From NCBI GenBank assembly GCA_903970295.1, contig CAJCHQ010000982.1, positions 1-6,960 on the forward strand: a stretch of DNA of 6,960 nt, written 5' to 3'. Below are positions 1 to 6,511 of this stretch, piece by piece. Position 1 is the first letter of the stretch. The number at the start of each line of letters is the position of its first letter. The DNA comes from Bryobacterales bacterium. Lineage in GTDB: Bacteria; Cyanobacteriota; Vampirovibrionia; Obscuribacterales; Obscuribacteraceae. Under the pieces are notes generated by a model. That model ran no database searches, was not told the origin of the DNA, and saw only the letters and a list, made by a program, of their open reading frames with translations. A program made the translations under genes and the position numbers.

Positions 1-1
1 C

Positions 2-121
2 GCCATGGTTGCAGTGGCACTCATCCAGTATGTGCCGACGCAACAGGCTGATGCACATCACTGGCATCACTGGCACCACCATCATCACATCGGTTGGGGT
101 AACCACGGGTACTGGAGGTAA
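2..121 (+). CDS. C-terminal end of a small, probably secreted His/Trp-rich peptide (5' end outside the window)
   Basis: The frame is open from the left window edge to a TAA at 119-121. The visible part first reads as a hydrophobic stretch (MVAVALIQYV, codons 5-34), then an ADA motif at 47-55 that looks like a signal peptidase I site. A 21-residue tail follows, with ten histidines and four tryptophans (HHWHHWHHHHH at 56-88, then IGWGNHGYWR). The ATG at 5 could be a start, but no basic residues precede the hydrophobic core, so the real start with its lysine/arginine n-region probably lies outside the window. The tail is built on a 9-base CATCACTGG unit repeated twice. Such tails can bind Ni, Zn or Cu, but no function is established here and I do not recognise a named family. 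It converges on the acyltransferase gene, with 77 bases between the stop codons. Chance reading is possible but unlikely given the signal-peptide-like layout. Confidence 0.6.
   Translation, partial: AMVAVALIQYVPTQQADAHHWHHWHHHHHIGWGNHGYWR
56..88 (+). repeat. Short His/Trp codon repeat
   Basis: Two exact copies of the 9-base unit CATCACTGG (56-64 and 65-73) are followed by five further His codons (74-88). It encodes HHWHHWHHHHH in the small secreted peptide. CAT and CAC codons alternate irregularly in the last part, so the tract is not a simple trinucleotide slip. Confidence 0.75.
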
Positions 122-198
122 TCCAGATTGAATTGATCCACTGCCAGTCGGCTTTAGTTTGGATAGCGGTCTTAACTACATGCCGCCTGGCTGGTGGA

Positions 199-1413
199 TT
201 ATTTCATGGAAGACTCGGAAGCTAGTTCGTTAATCAGCGACTGAATCTTTTCTTGAAGTTTTTGAGTGACGCTGTGGCGTACTGTACGCGGATCCTTGAG
301 ATATTCGGTGAGGAAGGCACCGAGATCGATAGGATGCGCTAGTTTTACGAATACTTTTCGGCTGGCTAATTGTCGAGGCCGTTTAACTCTGTACAATTCC
401 CGCTCGAGTTTGAGTACGGCCTCGGCCAAACGGTCGAATGAAGCACCTGAATCACTATAATAGCGAGGATCCCAACTCGAGAGCTGGGCCACCTCTTCTA
501 ACGTTTTTATATCTTGCAAAAGTTCAGATCGTTCCTTTGCGTTTGCATGTTGACCAAGACTATCTCTTATCTCAGCGCTCAATTGCCAAGATTGATCGAT
601 GATCTGGCGTTGAGATTCAGTTGTCTCATGCAGCTTCGCTTCAACGTCGGTCAGAATCGCTTGTCTCGCGGCGCTAATTTCTTGCGTCAAATTTTGAATT
701 TTGCTGGCGTCCACATTTACATGGTGTGATGCTTCCTCACGTTCAATCAACAGCCGTTGCACTGCGCGCAACCGCTCTACCAGCGTACCACTAGACGATT
801 TCAAAGCTAAGTTCGACTCCATTTTTGCGATGCGCTTATCTAGGATGCCTTCGATCGACTCGGTGTGATGATACTTGAGCGCCATCGGTACAATGTATGC
901 CGTCCAGTTTGGATTACTTTGGCGCTCGTGGAGAATGGCTTGCATACCGATTTCTATGGCACCACTGTGAAAGGGCTGCACAGTTTCATTGAGATAAAAT
1001 ATCTCGCCTTCCGGAAATATGATCAGTACGTCTTGCCCTTTTTTAATCACATCGACGGCAAAATCTTTAGCTGTTACGTCGTGTGCCCCCCGCTCCACTG
1101 AGAAGTGCCCGAGTCGCTGCAGTGCCCATCCAGCCAAGCCAAAAGCTTCATCAAAAGCTTCGCGATTGCACATCGAGATGAATCTTTTTCCGGAGAGACG
1201 CGACAACTCGAGGCACACTCGCGGATCTGTCTCATCCGCATGGTTTGAAGTGATCATAGTGCCCGCGCCCGGCGGCAGATCGCGCAGAATTTTCAAACTC
1301 GAATCGTCAATTTGAACTTTATTGTTCCACGATAACTCTGCCCGAACAATTGCTTGCACTGCTTTGATCAGCCATGGCTGAGGTTTTGCGGGTTTGAACT
1401 GCCGAGTTACCAT
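199..1413 (-). CDS. PlsC-type glycerolipid acyltransferase with long helical insert
   Basis: The 404-residue protein has the four acyltransferase motifs of the PlsC/LPLAT family. These are NHADETD (N57-D63, catalytic His58 and Asp63), FSVER (104-108), FPEGE (133-137) and IVP (174-176). Such enzymes move an acyl chain from acyl-ACP or acyl-CoA to lysophosphatidate or a similar acceptor at the cytoplasmic face of the membrane. Between motif IV and a closing strand (VFVKLAHPID, about 354-363) lies a charged, helix-rich segment (about 185-345), probably coiled coil, which makes the protein much longer than E. coli PlsC (about 245). I recall similar inserts in cyanobacterial homologues. ATG at 1413 is chosen over an upstream in-frame TTG at 1461: it overlaps the hyfF stop (ATGGTAA) and has CAGG nine bases upstream, while the TTG has no ribosome site. 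No N-terminal membrane segment is evident. The substrate is unknown. Co-translation with hyfF is likely. Confidence 0.88.
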   Translation of the reverse strand: MVTRQFKPAKPQPWLIKAVQAIVRAELSWNNKVQIDDSSLKILRDLPPGAGTMITSNHADETDPRVCLELSRLSGKRFISMCNREAFDEAFGLAGWALQRLGHFSVERGAHDVTAKDFAVDVIKKGQDVLIIFPEGEIFYLNETVQPFHSGAIEIGMQAILHERQSNPNWTAYIVPMALKYHHTESIEGILDKRIAKMESNLALKSSSGTLVERLRAVQRLLIEREEASHHVNVDASKIQNLTQEISAARQAILTDVEAKLHETTESQRQIIDQSWQLSAEIRDSLGQHANAKERSELLQDIKTLEEVAQLSSWDPRYYSDSGASFDRLAEAVLKLERELYRVKRPRQLASRKVFVKLAHPIDLGAFLTEYLKDPRTVRHSVTQKLQEKIQSLINELASESSMK

Positions 1414-2840
1414 CCACCCCAGCCTGCCGGCTGCGAGGCCAAGCCGATGTACAGCGAACAAATTATCAATAGAGCCGGTATCGCACTCGTTGCGAACGGA
1501 CGAAAATAATTAAGATTCGGATTCGGTCCGCCAAGCAGGACGCGCCCCACATGCATGCTAACTACGATAAAGCTCAAGGTCAGCGAAATCAATAATAATC
1601 CGGTATTGACGTAGTAATGTAGGTCGATAGTCTTCATCAGGATCAGCCATTCCGACAGAAATGTGCCGAACGGTGGGGCTCCTGTAGCGGCGAAACAAGC
1701 CATTGCCATAAGCCCTGCCCAACCTGGGGCGGAAGCCATTAACCCGGACTGCTGCGAGAGGTTCTTTTTGCCACTGCCCTGGACAATATTTCCGGAGAGC
1801 AAAAACAAAGAAACTTTGGCGATGCTATGATTCAGCGCCTGCAGGAAAAAGAGCGACCCAGAATTTAGGCCAATCGCCACCAGCATGACACCGACATTTT
1901 CGATGCTGGAATAGGCGAAGAGGCGCTTCAGAGAGTATTGCCGAATCAAGAACAGACTGGCGGCGACAACTGTGGCAGTGCCCAACCAGAGTGTCGTTTC
2001 ATTGCTTAACAGCGCATGTCGTGAGGCTGTGACAATAGACGAAATCTGCCAAATTGAAAACAAGGCGCAGTTGAGCAATGAACCAGACAAAAGTGCCGAT
2101 GAAGGTGCTGGGGCTTCCGAGTGGGCGTCTGGTAACCAGCTATGCAATGGAAACATGCCGGCTTTGGTGCCATAACCTAATAGGCAGAAAAAAAAGCCGA
2201 AGCGCAGCAACTTGAAATCCAACTGCGGGGCTGCCGAGATCAAATCGCTCAAGCGCAACGAGCCGGCTAAACCACCGATCACTCCGTGTTGACTGGCGGC
2301 GAAAATGAACAGAGTGCCAAGCAAAGCAAATGAAATGCCGACGCTGCAAATGATCAAATATTTCCAAGTCGCTTCAAGTGCGTGCTTGGTGCGACTGAAA
2401 TAAACCAGCGGTGCCGACAGCAAGGTCGTTGACTCGACTGAAATCCAAAGATAGCCGAGATTTTTGCACATGAAGACGCAGTACATGGCTAGGATGAAAA
2501 ACATGGCGCAGATGTAGTTGACTCGCACCGCGAAGGCGGTGGGCGGTTTAGCTGACTCAGCTTCGCGTTGAAAAAAGATATGAGCGTGCGTCAATGCACA
2601 CGCTGCAACACATGAGGTGAGAACCATGAAGGCTCCATCTAGTTTGAACAGATAGAAGTCTTCCGAAATAGTGATCTGCCGAGTGCCGGTGAAAAGCGGA
2701 AAGACGAAATAAAGGATGCAGACCAGTTGCATCCAGGTCGAGGCTGCAACGATTCTTCCGGTCAGTTTAGAATCTTTGAGGAATGTGATTACGGCCGTCA
2801 CCAGCACGGGAATCAGCGCAGCTAAAATCAGTAGTGTCAA
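1407..2840 (-). CDS. hyfF: HyfF-like proton-translocating membrane subunit (NuoM/NuoN family)
   Basis: This 477-residue, very hydrophobic protein belongs to the antiporter-like family shared by complex I (NuoL/M/N), Mrp antiporters and group 4 hydrogenases. The expected path residues are visible: Glu136 in the TM5-like WISVEST segment, Lys226 in GTKAGMFPLHSWLPDAH, Lys305 in LKRLFAYSSIENVG, Lys342 in NHSIAKVSLF and Glu397 in PPFGTFLSEW. APAPSSALLSG (244-254) is the conserved broken-helix region. A role in H+ or Na+ pumping as part of the membrane arm is inferred from the family. It is shorter than E. coli HyfF (526 residues). The start is TTG at 2840, overlapping the hyfE stop as TTGA, with GAGAGG eight bases upstream; the next in-frame Met is residue 37, inside the conserved region. 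The stop overlaps the acyltransferase start by seven bases. Assignment to HyfF rather than NuoN rests on hyfB, hyfC and hyfE beside it. Confidence 0.9.
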   Translation of the reverse strand: MTLLILAALIPVLVTAVITFLKDSKLTGRIVAASTWMQLVCILYFVFPLFTGTRQITISEDFYLFKLDGAFMVLTSCVAACALTHAHIFFQREAESAKPPTAFAVRVNYICAMFFILAMYCVFMCKNLGYLWISVESTTLLSAPLVYFSRTKHALEATWKYLIICSVGISFALLGTLFIFAASQHGVIGGLAGSLRLSDLISAAPQLDFKLLRFGFFFCLLGYGTKAGMFPLHSWLPDAHSEAPAPSSALLSGSLLNCALFSIWQISSIVTASRHALLSNETTLWLGTATVVAASLFLIRQYSLKRLFAYSSIENVGVMLVAIGLNSGSLFFLQALNHSIAKVSLFLLSGNIVQGSGKKNLSQQSGLMASAPGWAGLMAMACFAATGAPPFGTFLSEWLILMKTIDLHYYVNTGLLLISLTLSFIVVSMHVGRVLLGGPNPNLNYFRPFATSAIPALLIICSLYIGLASQPAGWGGW

Positions 2841-3514
2841 GAAGTATTCCTCTCGTGTTTGAGATCTTTGAGTCGGCTGACGTCAATGTGTTCGAAACTG
2901 CGTTTGATACTGAACATGAGTACGCCAGCGATCATCACGGCGCCAAGAATGTCGACTAAAACCGCCATTTCGATCAGAAAAGGTAGTCCGTCAGTTTGAG
3001 TGAGAGCGAAAACATAAACACCATTTTCCAGCGTGATGAAACCGATGATCTGGCTCAAGGCGAGCCGGCGAGTGAGCATCATGACCAAACCGCTGAAAAG
3101 CAGCGAGAATGCACCTGTCGAACTGGCAATGACAATGCCGTTGCCGAAATCTGCCGCTGTGGGCATCGGTAAATGGTTAGCCACGAAAAAGCTGAGTCCG
3201 AACAAGAGAATACTCAAGTGCATCGTCAGTGGTGCCGGCAGAATCATACCCGGATCGCGATTGATATCGATACGTTGAACGATCCGATCAAGGAACAAAG
3301 GCACAAACGCCGCGCGCTGCAGAAAGAGACAGAGGGCAATCCAGTAAAAGTGGGTCTCTTTGAATTGGTAGGCGAAGAAAGCAGTTTCTGCCGAAATCAG
3401 AGTAATCTGAGCCGACAACATCGTCAGTTGAAACCGCACATTGCGGGAGCCTAACATCAATATGGCGATAACGGCAGCCATCATGCCGACGACTTCATAG
3501 CCCGTGACGAACAT
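2837..3514 (-). CDS. hyfE: HyfE-like hydrogenase-4/complex I membrane subunit (NuoK-like C-terminal half)
   Basis: The 225-residue protein is close in length to E. coli HyfE (216) and has about six to seven hydrophobic segments. The most conserved part is the C-terminal half, with QIIGFITLENGVY (155-167), a membrane Glu163, then IEMAVLVDILGAV (181-193) carrying Glu182 and Asp188. This is the NuoK-like pattern of HyfE proteins, in which membrane acids take part in proton transfer. The N-terminal half is less conserved and supplies extra helices absent from NuoK. The start is ATG at 3514 rather than the in-frame TTG at 3526, because GGAGG lies five bases before the ATG and the TTG is part of that ribosome site. 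It overlaps the end of hyfC by 20 bases, and its TGA overlaps the TTG start of hyfF. It should lie between HyfC and the HyfF pump in the assembled membrane arm. Confidence 0.9.
   Translation of the reverse strand: MFVTGYEVVGMMAAVIAILMLGSRNVRFQLTMLSAQITLISAETAFFAYQFKETHFYWIALCLFLQRAAFVPLFLDRIVQRIDINRDPGMILPAPLTMHLSILLFGLSFFVANHLPMPTAADFGNGIVIASSTGAFSLLFSGLVMMLTRRLALSQIIGFITLENGVYVFALTQTDGLPFLIEMAVLVDILGAVMIAGVLMFSIKRSFEHIDVSRLKDLKHERNTS
2849..2854 (-). promoter_or_regulatory. Ribosome binding site of hyfF, supporting a TTG start
   Basis: GAGAGG on the minus strand lies eight bases before the TTG at 2840-2838. Correct spacing, plus the lack of an in-frame ATG until residue 37, makes the TTG start credible. 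The site is within the end of hyfE. Confidence 0.7.
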
Positions 3515-4463
3515 TCGAGCCTCCAATTAATGCACCAGCGATGGCGAAAAAGCTCATGGTCAGAGCATAGGCGATGAACTCGGGAGTGCGTCGCCACTGC
3601 AGCTTAACGCTCACCGATTCGACTATTCCTGTGACGATAGCCATGCCGATGATGCCCGATATGCTCAGGAAACCGTAGGCAAAGTTATCGAAAGCGTAAA
3701 AGTATCTGGCCGCATGTAAGAAGCACTGCACGGTCAAACCAAACAGAACGGACATCTTCAGGAGATGGCGATATTCAACCAGGGCCAGATTCTTCCCTGA
3801 ATTTTCCAAGGTCATGGCCTCGTGCACCATAGTCAATTCAAGGTGCGTCGTTGGATCATCGATCGGCATGCGCGACAAATCGACCAGACTGGTCAAATAT
3901 AAGCCGACGGCTGCCGCTAGCCAGACCGGTAGGTCGAAAATTGTGCATGCTCGCGAGAAGTCGAAAATGGCGCTGAGACTGCCGGTGCACACGCTTTTAG
4001 CCGAGTGGATGATTAGCCCTGGAGCGGCGAGACTAATGAACATTGCCGGCTCTGTGAGCATCGACAAATAAGCTTCACGGCTCGCTCCCAAGGCACCAAA
4101 GGAGCTACCAGTGTCCATGGCGCACAGAATCGTGCAGAATCGCATCAGTGCCAATAGATAGAAGAACAAGAATAATTCGTCCCCGGGAAACGAGGGTTTG
4201 AACGACAACCACGGAACCAGGCAAGCGATCAAAAGCATTGTCGCGCAATTGAGCGATGAGCTCAATTGAAACACCCAAGTTGTCGTTTCGCTCACGGTCT
4301 GACCTTTGGCCATCATTTTCAAAACGTCGAAAAGCGGCTGAACTATGCGGGCTCCTACTCTTCCCTGCATGCGCGCCTTGACTTTACGAATGACACCAAG
4401 GGTGATGAACGGCAAGATAAAAATGCAGGCTAGAAGAGCAAAAATATTAAGCAATTCATTCAT
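3495..4463 (-). CDS. hyfC: HyfC-like membrane anchor subunit (NuoH/complex I subunit 1 family)
   Basis: The 322-residue membrane protein matches the usual length of HyfC/HycD (about 307-322). Visible family signatures are RMQGRVGARIVQP (31-43), followed by D46 and K49 in the first cytoplasmic region, DTGSSFGALGASREA (117-131), and RMPIDDPTTHLELTMVHEA (198-216) with LENSG (219-223). The last block is the hydrogenase-type version of the quinone-site loop of NuoH. This subunit connects the redox module to the pumps. In NuoH it forms the quinone chamber, while in formate hydrogenlyase-type enzymes it relays protons without quinone. The start is ATG at 4463, which overlaps the hyfB TGA by three bases (ATGA junction). 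The frame stays open upstream to 4577, but that stretch lies within the hyfB C-terminal coding region and encodes nothing membrane-like, so it is not part of the gene. The stop is TGA at 3497-3495. Confidence 0.92.
   Translation of the reverse strand: MNELLNIFALLACIFILPFITLGVIRKVKARMQGRVGARIVQPLFDVLKMMAKGQTVSETTTWVFQLSSSLNCATMLLIACLVPWLSFKPSFPGDELFLFFYLLALMRFCTILCAMDTGSSFGALGASREAYLSMLTEPAMFISLAAPGLIIHSAKSVCTGSLSAIFDFSRACTIFDLPVWLAAAVGLYLTSLVDLSRMPIDDPTTHLELTMVHEAMTLENSGKNLALVEYRHLLKMSVLFGLTVQCFLHAARYFYAFDNFAYGFLSISGIIGMAIVTGIVESVSVKLQWRRTPEFIAYALTMSFFAIAGALIGGSNVRHGL
3520..3524 (-). promoter_or_regulatory. Ribosome binding site of hyfE, which decides its start
   Basis: On the minus strand the sequence is GGAGG, five bases before the ATG at 3514-3512. 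It lies inside the last codons of hyfC. It overlaps the possible TTG start at 3526, which rules that start out in practice and fixes the protein at 225 residues. Confidence 0.8.
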
Positions 4464-6430
4464 ATCAAAATGCCTACAATCATCAAAGCTACCAGGGTCA
4501 GAAGAATGTAGCTCAGGTAGAGATGAACGCTGCCGGCTTGCAGGAAGAGCACGTGCTCTCCCAGCCAGCGCGTGCATTTAATCACAGGTCCATAAAATCT
4601 GGACTCGAGGATTGGTTCCATATGCATTTCAGTTGAAATCTTTTCCGGAAAGTGTCGTCTATCTCGACCGACGATAATAGAATAACGACTGTACTGAACA
4701 AGTGGTGCAAAAGTGTAGGCGACATTTTCGGCGAAACTCAAGGCTGTGCCTTGCATGCGGTGTGAAAGGTCGCCGAATCCGCATTCCCAGGTGATGAACT
4801 GTCTGACTCCACCCCTGGTGCCTATGAACCAGAACATTTGAATCAGTACGGTCAATCCAATCAACACACCGGCAATGGTGGCGATTGGCATCGTGTAAGC
4901 CGCGGTCAAATCACTGGGAGAATGGAAGGCGTCGTTGCAAACCGGTTGGATTATGGCTAAGGCGTAAGGCGCACCGACGCCCAGAACAACGCAAAGAATC
5001 GCCAATACCGCTTGCGCTGTTTGCATGAATAAAGTCCCTTCCTGCGCGTTTTCGGCGCTGGTTGAACGAGGTCGGCCAAGAAATGCAATGCCTATCGCTT
5101 TAGCGAAGCTGGCCAGGGCGAGACCACTAACAATCGCCAAAATGCCGATGCAACCGACTGAAAAAACCCCCAGCCAAAATCCGGAGTTGAATGCCAGTTG
5201 GAAAAGCGAATGGTAGAGCAACCATTTGCTGCTGAAACCATTCAGTGGCGGCAGTGAACAAATCGCAGCACTGCCGACAACGAAAAAAATCATCGTCCAT
5301 GGCATTCTTTTGCCGAGCCCACCGAGTAGCGCCAGTTGCCTTGTGTGGGCGCCGACATCAATGGCGCCGACGCCGAGGAAAAGGAGAGATTTGAAAATTC
5401 CGTGGTTGATACAATGGAAAACTGCGGCAGCCAAACTCAGCTCGGCCAGAGCCGGCATGTGCTGCCGGTTACAGATTAGCGCCAGGCCAATGCCAAGCAG
5501 GATCAGTCCGACGTTTTCGATACTGCTGTAGGCGAGCAGGCGCTTCAGGTCATCTTGCAGGAGCGCGTGCAGGATGCCCCAGAACGCCGAGACGATGCCG
5601 AGAAAGAGCATGACATAACTCAAAGCAGGTGATCCTGCACCATTCATGACAAGGAGACGAATGATGGCATAAAGCGAGATTTCGATCATGATGCCGCTCA
5701 TCAGGGCTGATACCGGAGATGGTGCGGCGGGCTGGGCGTGATGTAGCCAGTCGTGAAACGGCCAGATCCCGGCTTTTATACAGAACCCAAGCAAAATCAT
5801 CAATGTGGGCATGAGGGTCTGTTGCCCTGTCAAATGCCAATCGGCAAAATTCCAGCTGGAAAAAATGACATGCATCCAGAGAAATCCTGCCATTAGTAAG
5901 CCGGTGGCGATTCGGGTGGCACCTAGGTAGATCAAGGAGGCTGCGCGTGATTCTTGACTGGCTAAATTGGCCGCCACCAGAAGTACCGAAGAAAGCGCCA
6001 CGCATTCCCAAAATAGTAGAAAGGTGAGAGCATTGGCAGCCATGATCAAGCCGAGCATGCCGATTACAAAAAGAAAGAATTCGATCCAGTAGAAGCGCGG
6101 GTCGCCTTGTCGCTCCTGGTGCACCAGATAACCGGGCGAATATAGTGCGATCGAAATCGAGATGATGCCCAACAGAGCAATAAAAATCGAGGCTAAGGAG
6201 TCGAGGCGAAAACGCAGTGGTGCCACTGCCAGATAGAACGGTGCTTCGGCATTCCAACTGACATCGTTACTCCAGCCCAGTATGGCTGCAAAAACCATGA
6301 CAACACTGCCGACAAACAAAATGCCGGCAGGCAAATTGTGCTTCCAATTCTTGCCGAAGATGGCTAGTAAGACACAAGTCAGAAGCCAAATAACCGTTAT
6401 GCCGGTCAGAAGAGAGGCAGAGGTGGACAT
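4460..6430 (-). CDS. hyfB: HyfB-like proton-translocating membrane subunit (NuoL/NuoM family)
   Basis: This 656-residue protein is close to E. coli HyfB (672) and longer than HycC (608). It has about 14-15 hydrophobic segments. Antiporter-family residues are in place: Glu142 in LLFWECVALSS, Lys219 in GFCIKAGIWPFHDWLHHA, the broken-helix segment PAAPSPVSALMSG (234-246), Lys296 in LKRLLAYSSIENVG, Lys347 in INHGIFKSLLFLG and Lys402 in PPLNGFSSKW. The C-terminal WECGF (548-552), RMQGTALSF (558-566) and LQAGSVHLYL (630-639) blocks are diagnostic of HyfB/HycC rather than NuoL or NuoM. By family it moves H+ (or Na+) across the cytoplasmic membrane, driven by a redox module not encoded here. The ATG at 6430 has AAGAGG nine bases upstream. 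The TGA overlaps the hyfC start. It is the first hyf gene, 81 bases after the preceding same-strand gene. No DabA (DUF2309) partner is seen, which argues against a DabAB carbon-uptake pair within this window. Confidence 0.93.
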   Translation of the reverse strand: MSTSASLLTGITVIWLLTCVLLAIFGKNWKHNLPAGILFVGSVVMVFAAILGWSNDVSWNAEAPFYLAVAPLRFRLDSLASIFIALLGIISISIALYSPGYLVHQERQGDPRFYWIEFFLFVIGMLGLIMAANALTFLLFWECVALSSVLLVAANLASQESRAASLIYLGATRIATGLLMAGFLWMHVIFSSWNFADWHLTGQQTLMPTLMILLGFCIKAGIWPFHDWLHHAQPAAPSPVSALMSGIMIEISLYAIIRLLVMNGAGSPALSYVMLFLGIVSAFWGILHALLQDDLKRLLAYSSIENVGLILLGIGLALICNRQHMPALAELSLAAAVFHCINHGIFKSLLFLGVGAIDVGAHTRQLALLGGLGKRMPWTMIFFVVGSAAICSLPPLNGFSSKWLLYHSLFQLAFNSGFWLGVFSVGCIGILAIVSGLALASFAKAIGIAFLGRPRSTSAENAQEGTLFMQTAQAVLAILCVVLGVGAPYALAIIQPVCNDAFHSPSDLTAAYTMPIATIAGVLIGLTVLIQMFWFIGTRGGVRQFITWECGFGDLSHRMQGTALSFAENVAYTFAPLVQYSRYSIIVGRDRRHFPEKISTEMHMEPILESRFYGPVIKCTRWLGEHVLFLQAGSVHLYLSYILLTLVALMIVGILI

Positions 6431-6511
6431 CCTGACTAGCCTCTTGTAAACACCGATTTTTTTGACTGTTCAATTGACGCTTCAAATGATGACTAAACGG
6501 ATTGTCTAATT
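6431..6511 (-). other. 81-base gap between the exported-protein gene and hyfB
   Basis: This AT-rich spacer holds the hyfB ribosome site, a run of seven A on the minus strand (6457-6463) and an 8-base palindrome TCAATTGA just upstream of it. No hairpin followed by a T run is present, so there is no visible terminator for the upstream gene. No good -35/-10 pair was found either. If hyfB has its own promoter within the window, it would have to lie here or inside the preceding gene. Confidence 0.4.
6440..6445 (-). promoter_or_regulatory. Ribosome binding site of hyfB
   Basis: AAGAGG on the minus strand lies nine bases before the ATG at 6430-6428. It is the only strong purine-rich site in the 81-base gap and supports that start. 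Confidence 0.7.

Noticed and set aside
112..126. Perfect 5-base inverted repeat CTGGA/TCCAG with 5-base loop across the stop codon of the His-rich gene
   Set aside because: The stem is short and not followed by a T run on either strand, so it is not a supported terminator. It could be chance.
136..164. Nested ATCCA/TGGAT and GCC/GGC inverted repeats in the convergent gap
   Set aside because: The stems are 5 and 3 bases with large or unequal loops, and no uridine tract follows directly, so it is too weak to call a bidirectional terminator.
1019..1315. 98-codon plus-strand open frame opposite the acyltransferase
   Set aside because: It is antisense to the motif-bearing part of the acyltransferase, its translation resembles no protein family, and no ribosome site was noted.
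1459..1461. TTG start for the acyltransferase at 1461
   Set aside because: No purine-rich site precedes it and the extra 16 residues overlap hyfF coding sequence. ATG at 1413 has better spacing to CAGG and a coupling overlap.
4464..4577. N-terminal extension of hyfC upstream of ATG 4463
   Set aside because: It lies in another frame inside the conserved hyfB C-terminus, has no membrane or NuoH-like features, and the 4463 start gives the classic ATGA junction and the normal family length.
5550..6257. 235-codon open frame on the minus strand within hyfB
   Set aside because: It is an out-of-frame shadow of hyfB. Its translation is rich in Arg, His, Ser and Cys, with no recognisable domain, while the hyfB frame is conserved throughout.
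6440..6475. Possible promoter before hyfB (TTGAAC, 17-base spacer, TTTACA on the minus strand)
   Set aside because: The -10 element matches the consensus at only three of six positions and it would put the transcript start on the ribosome site of hyfB.
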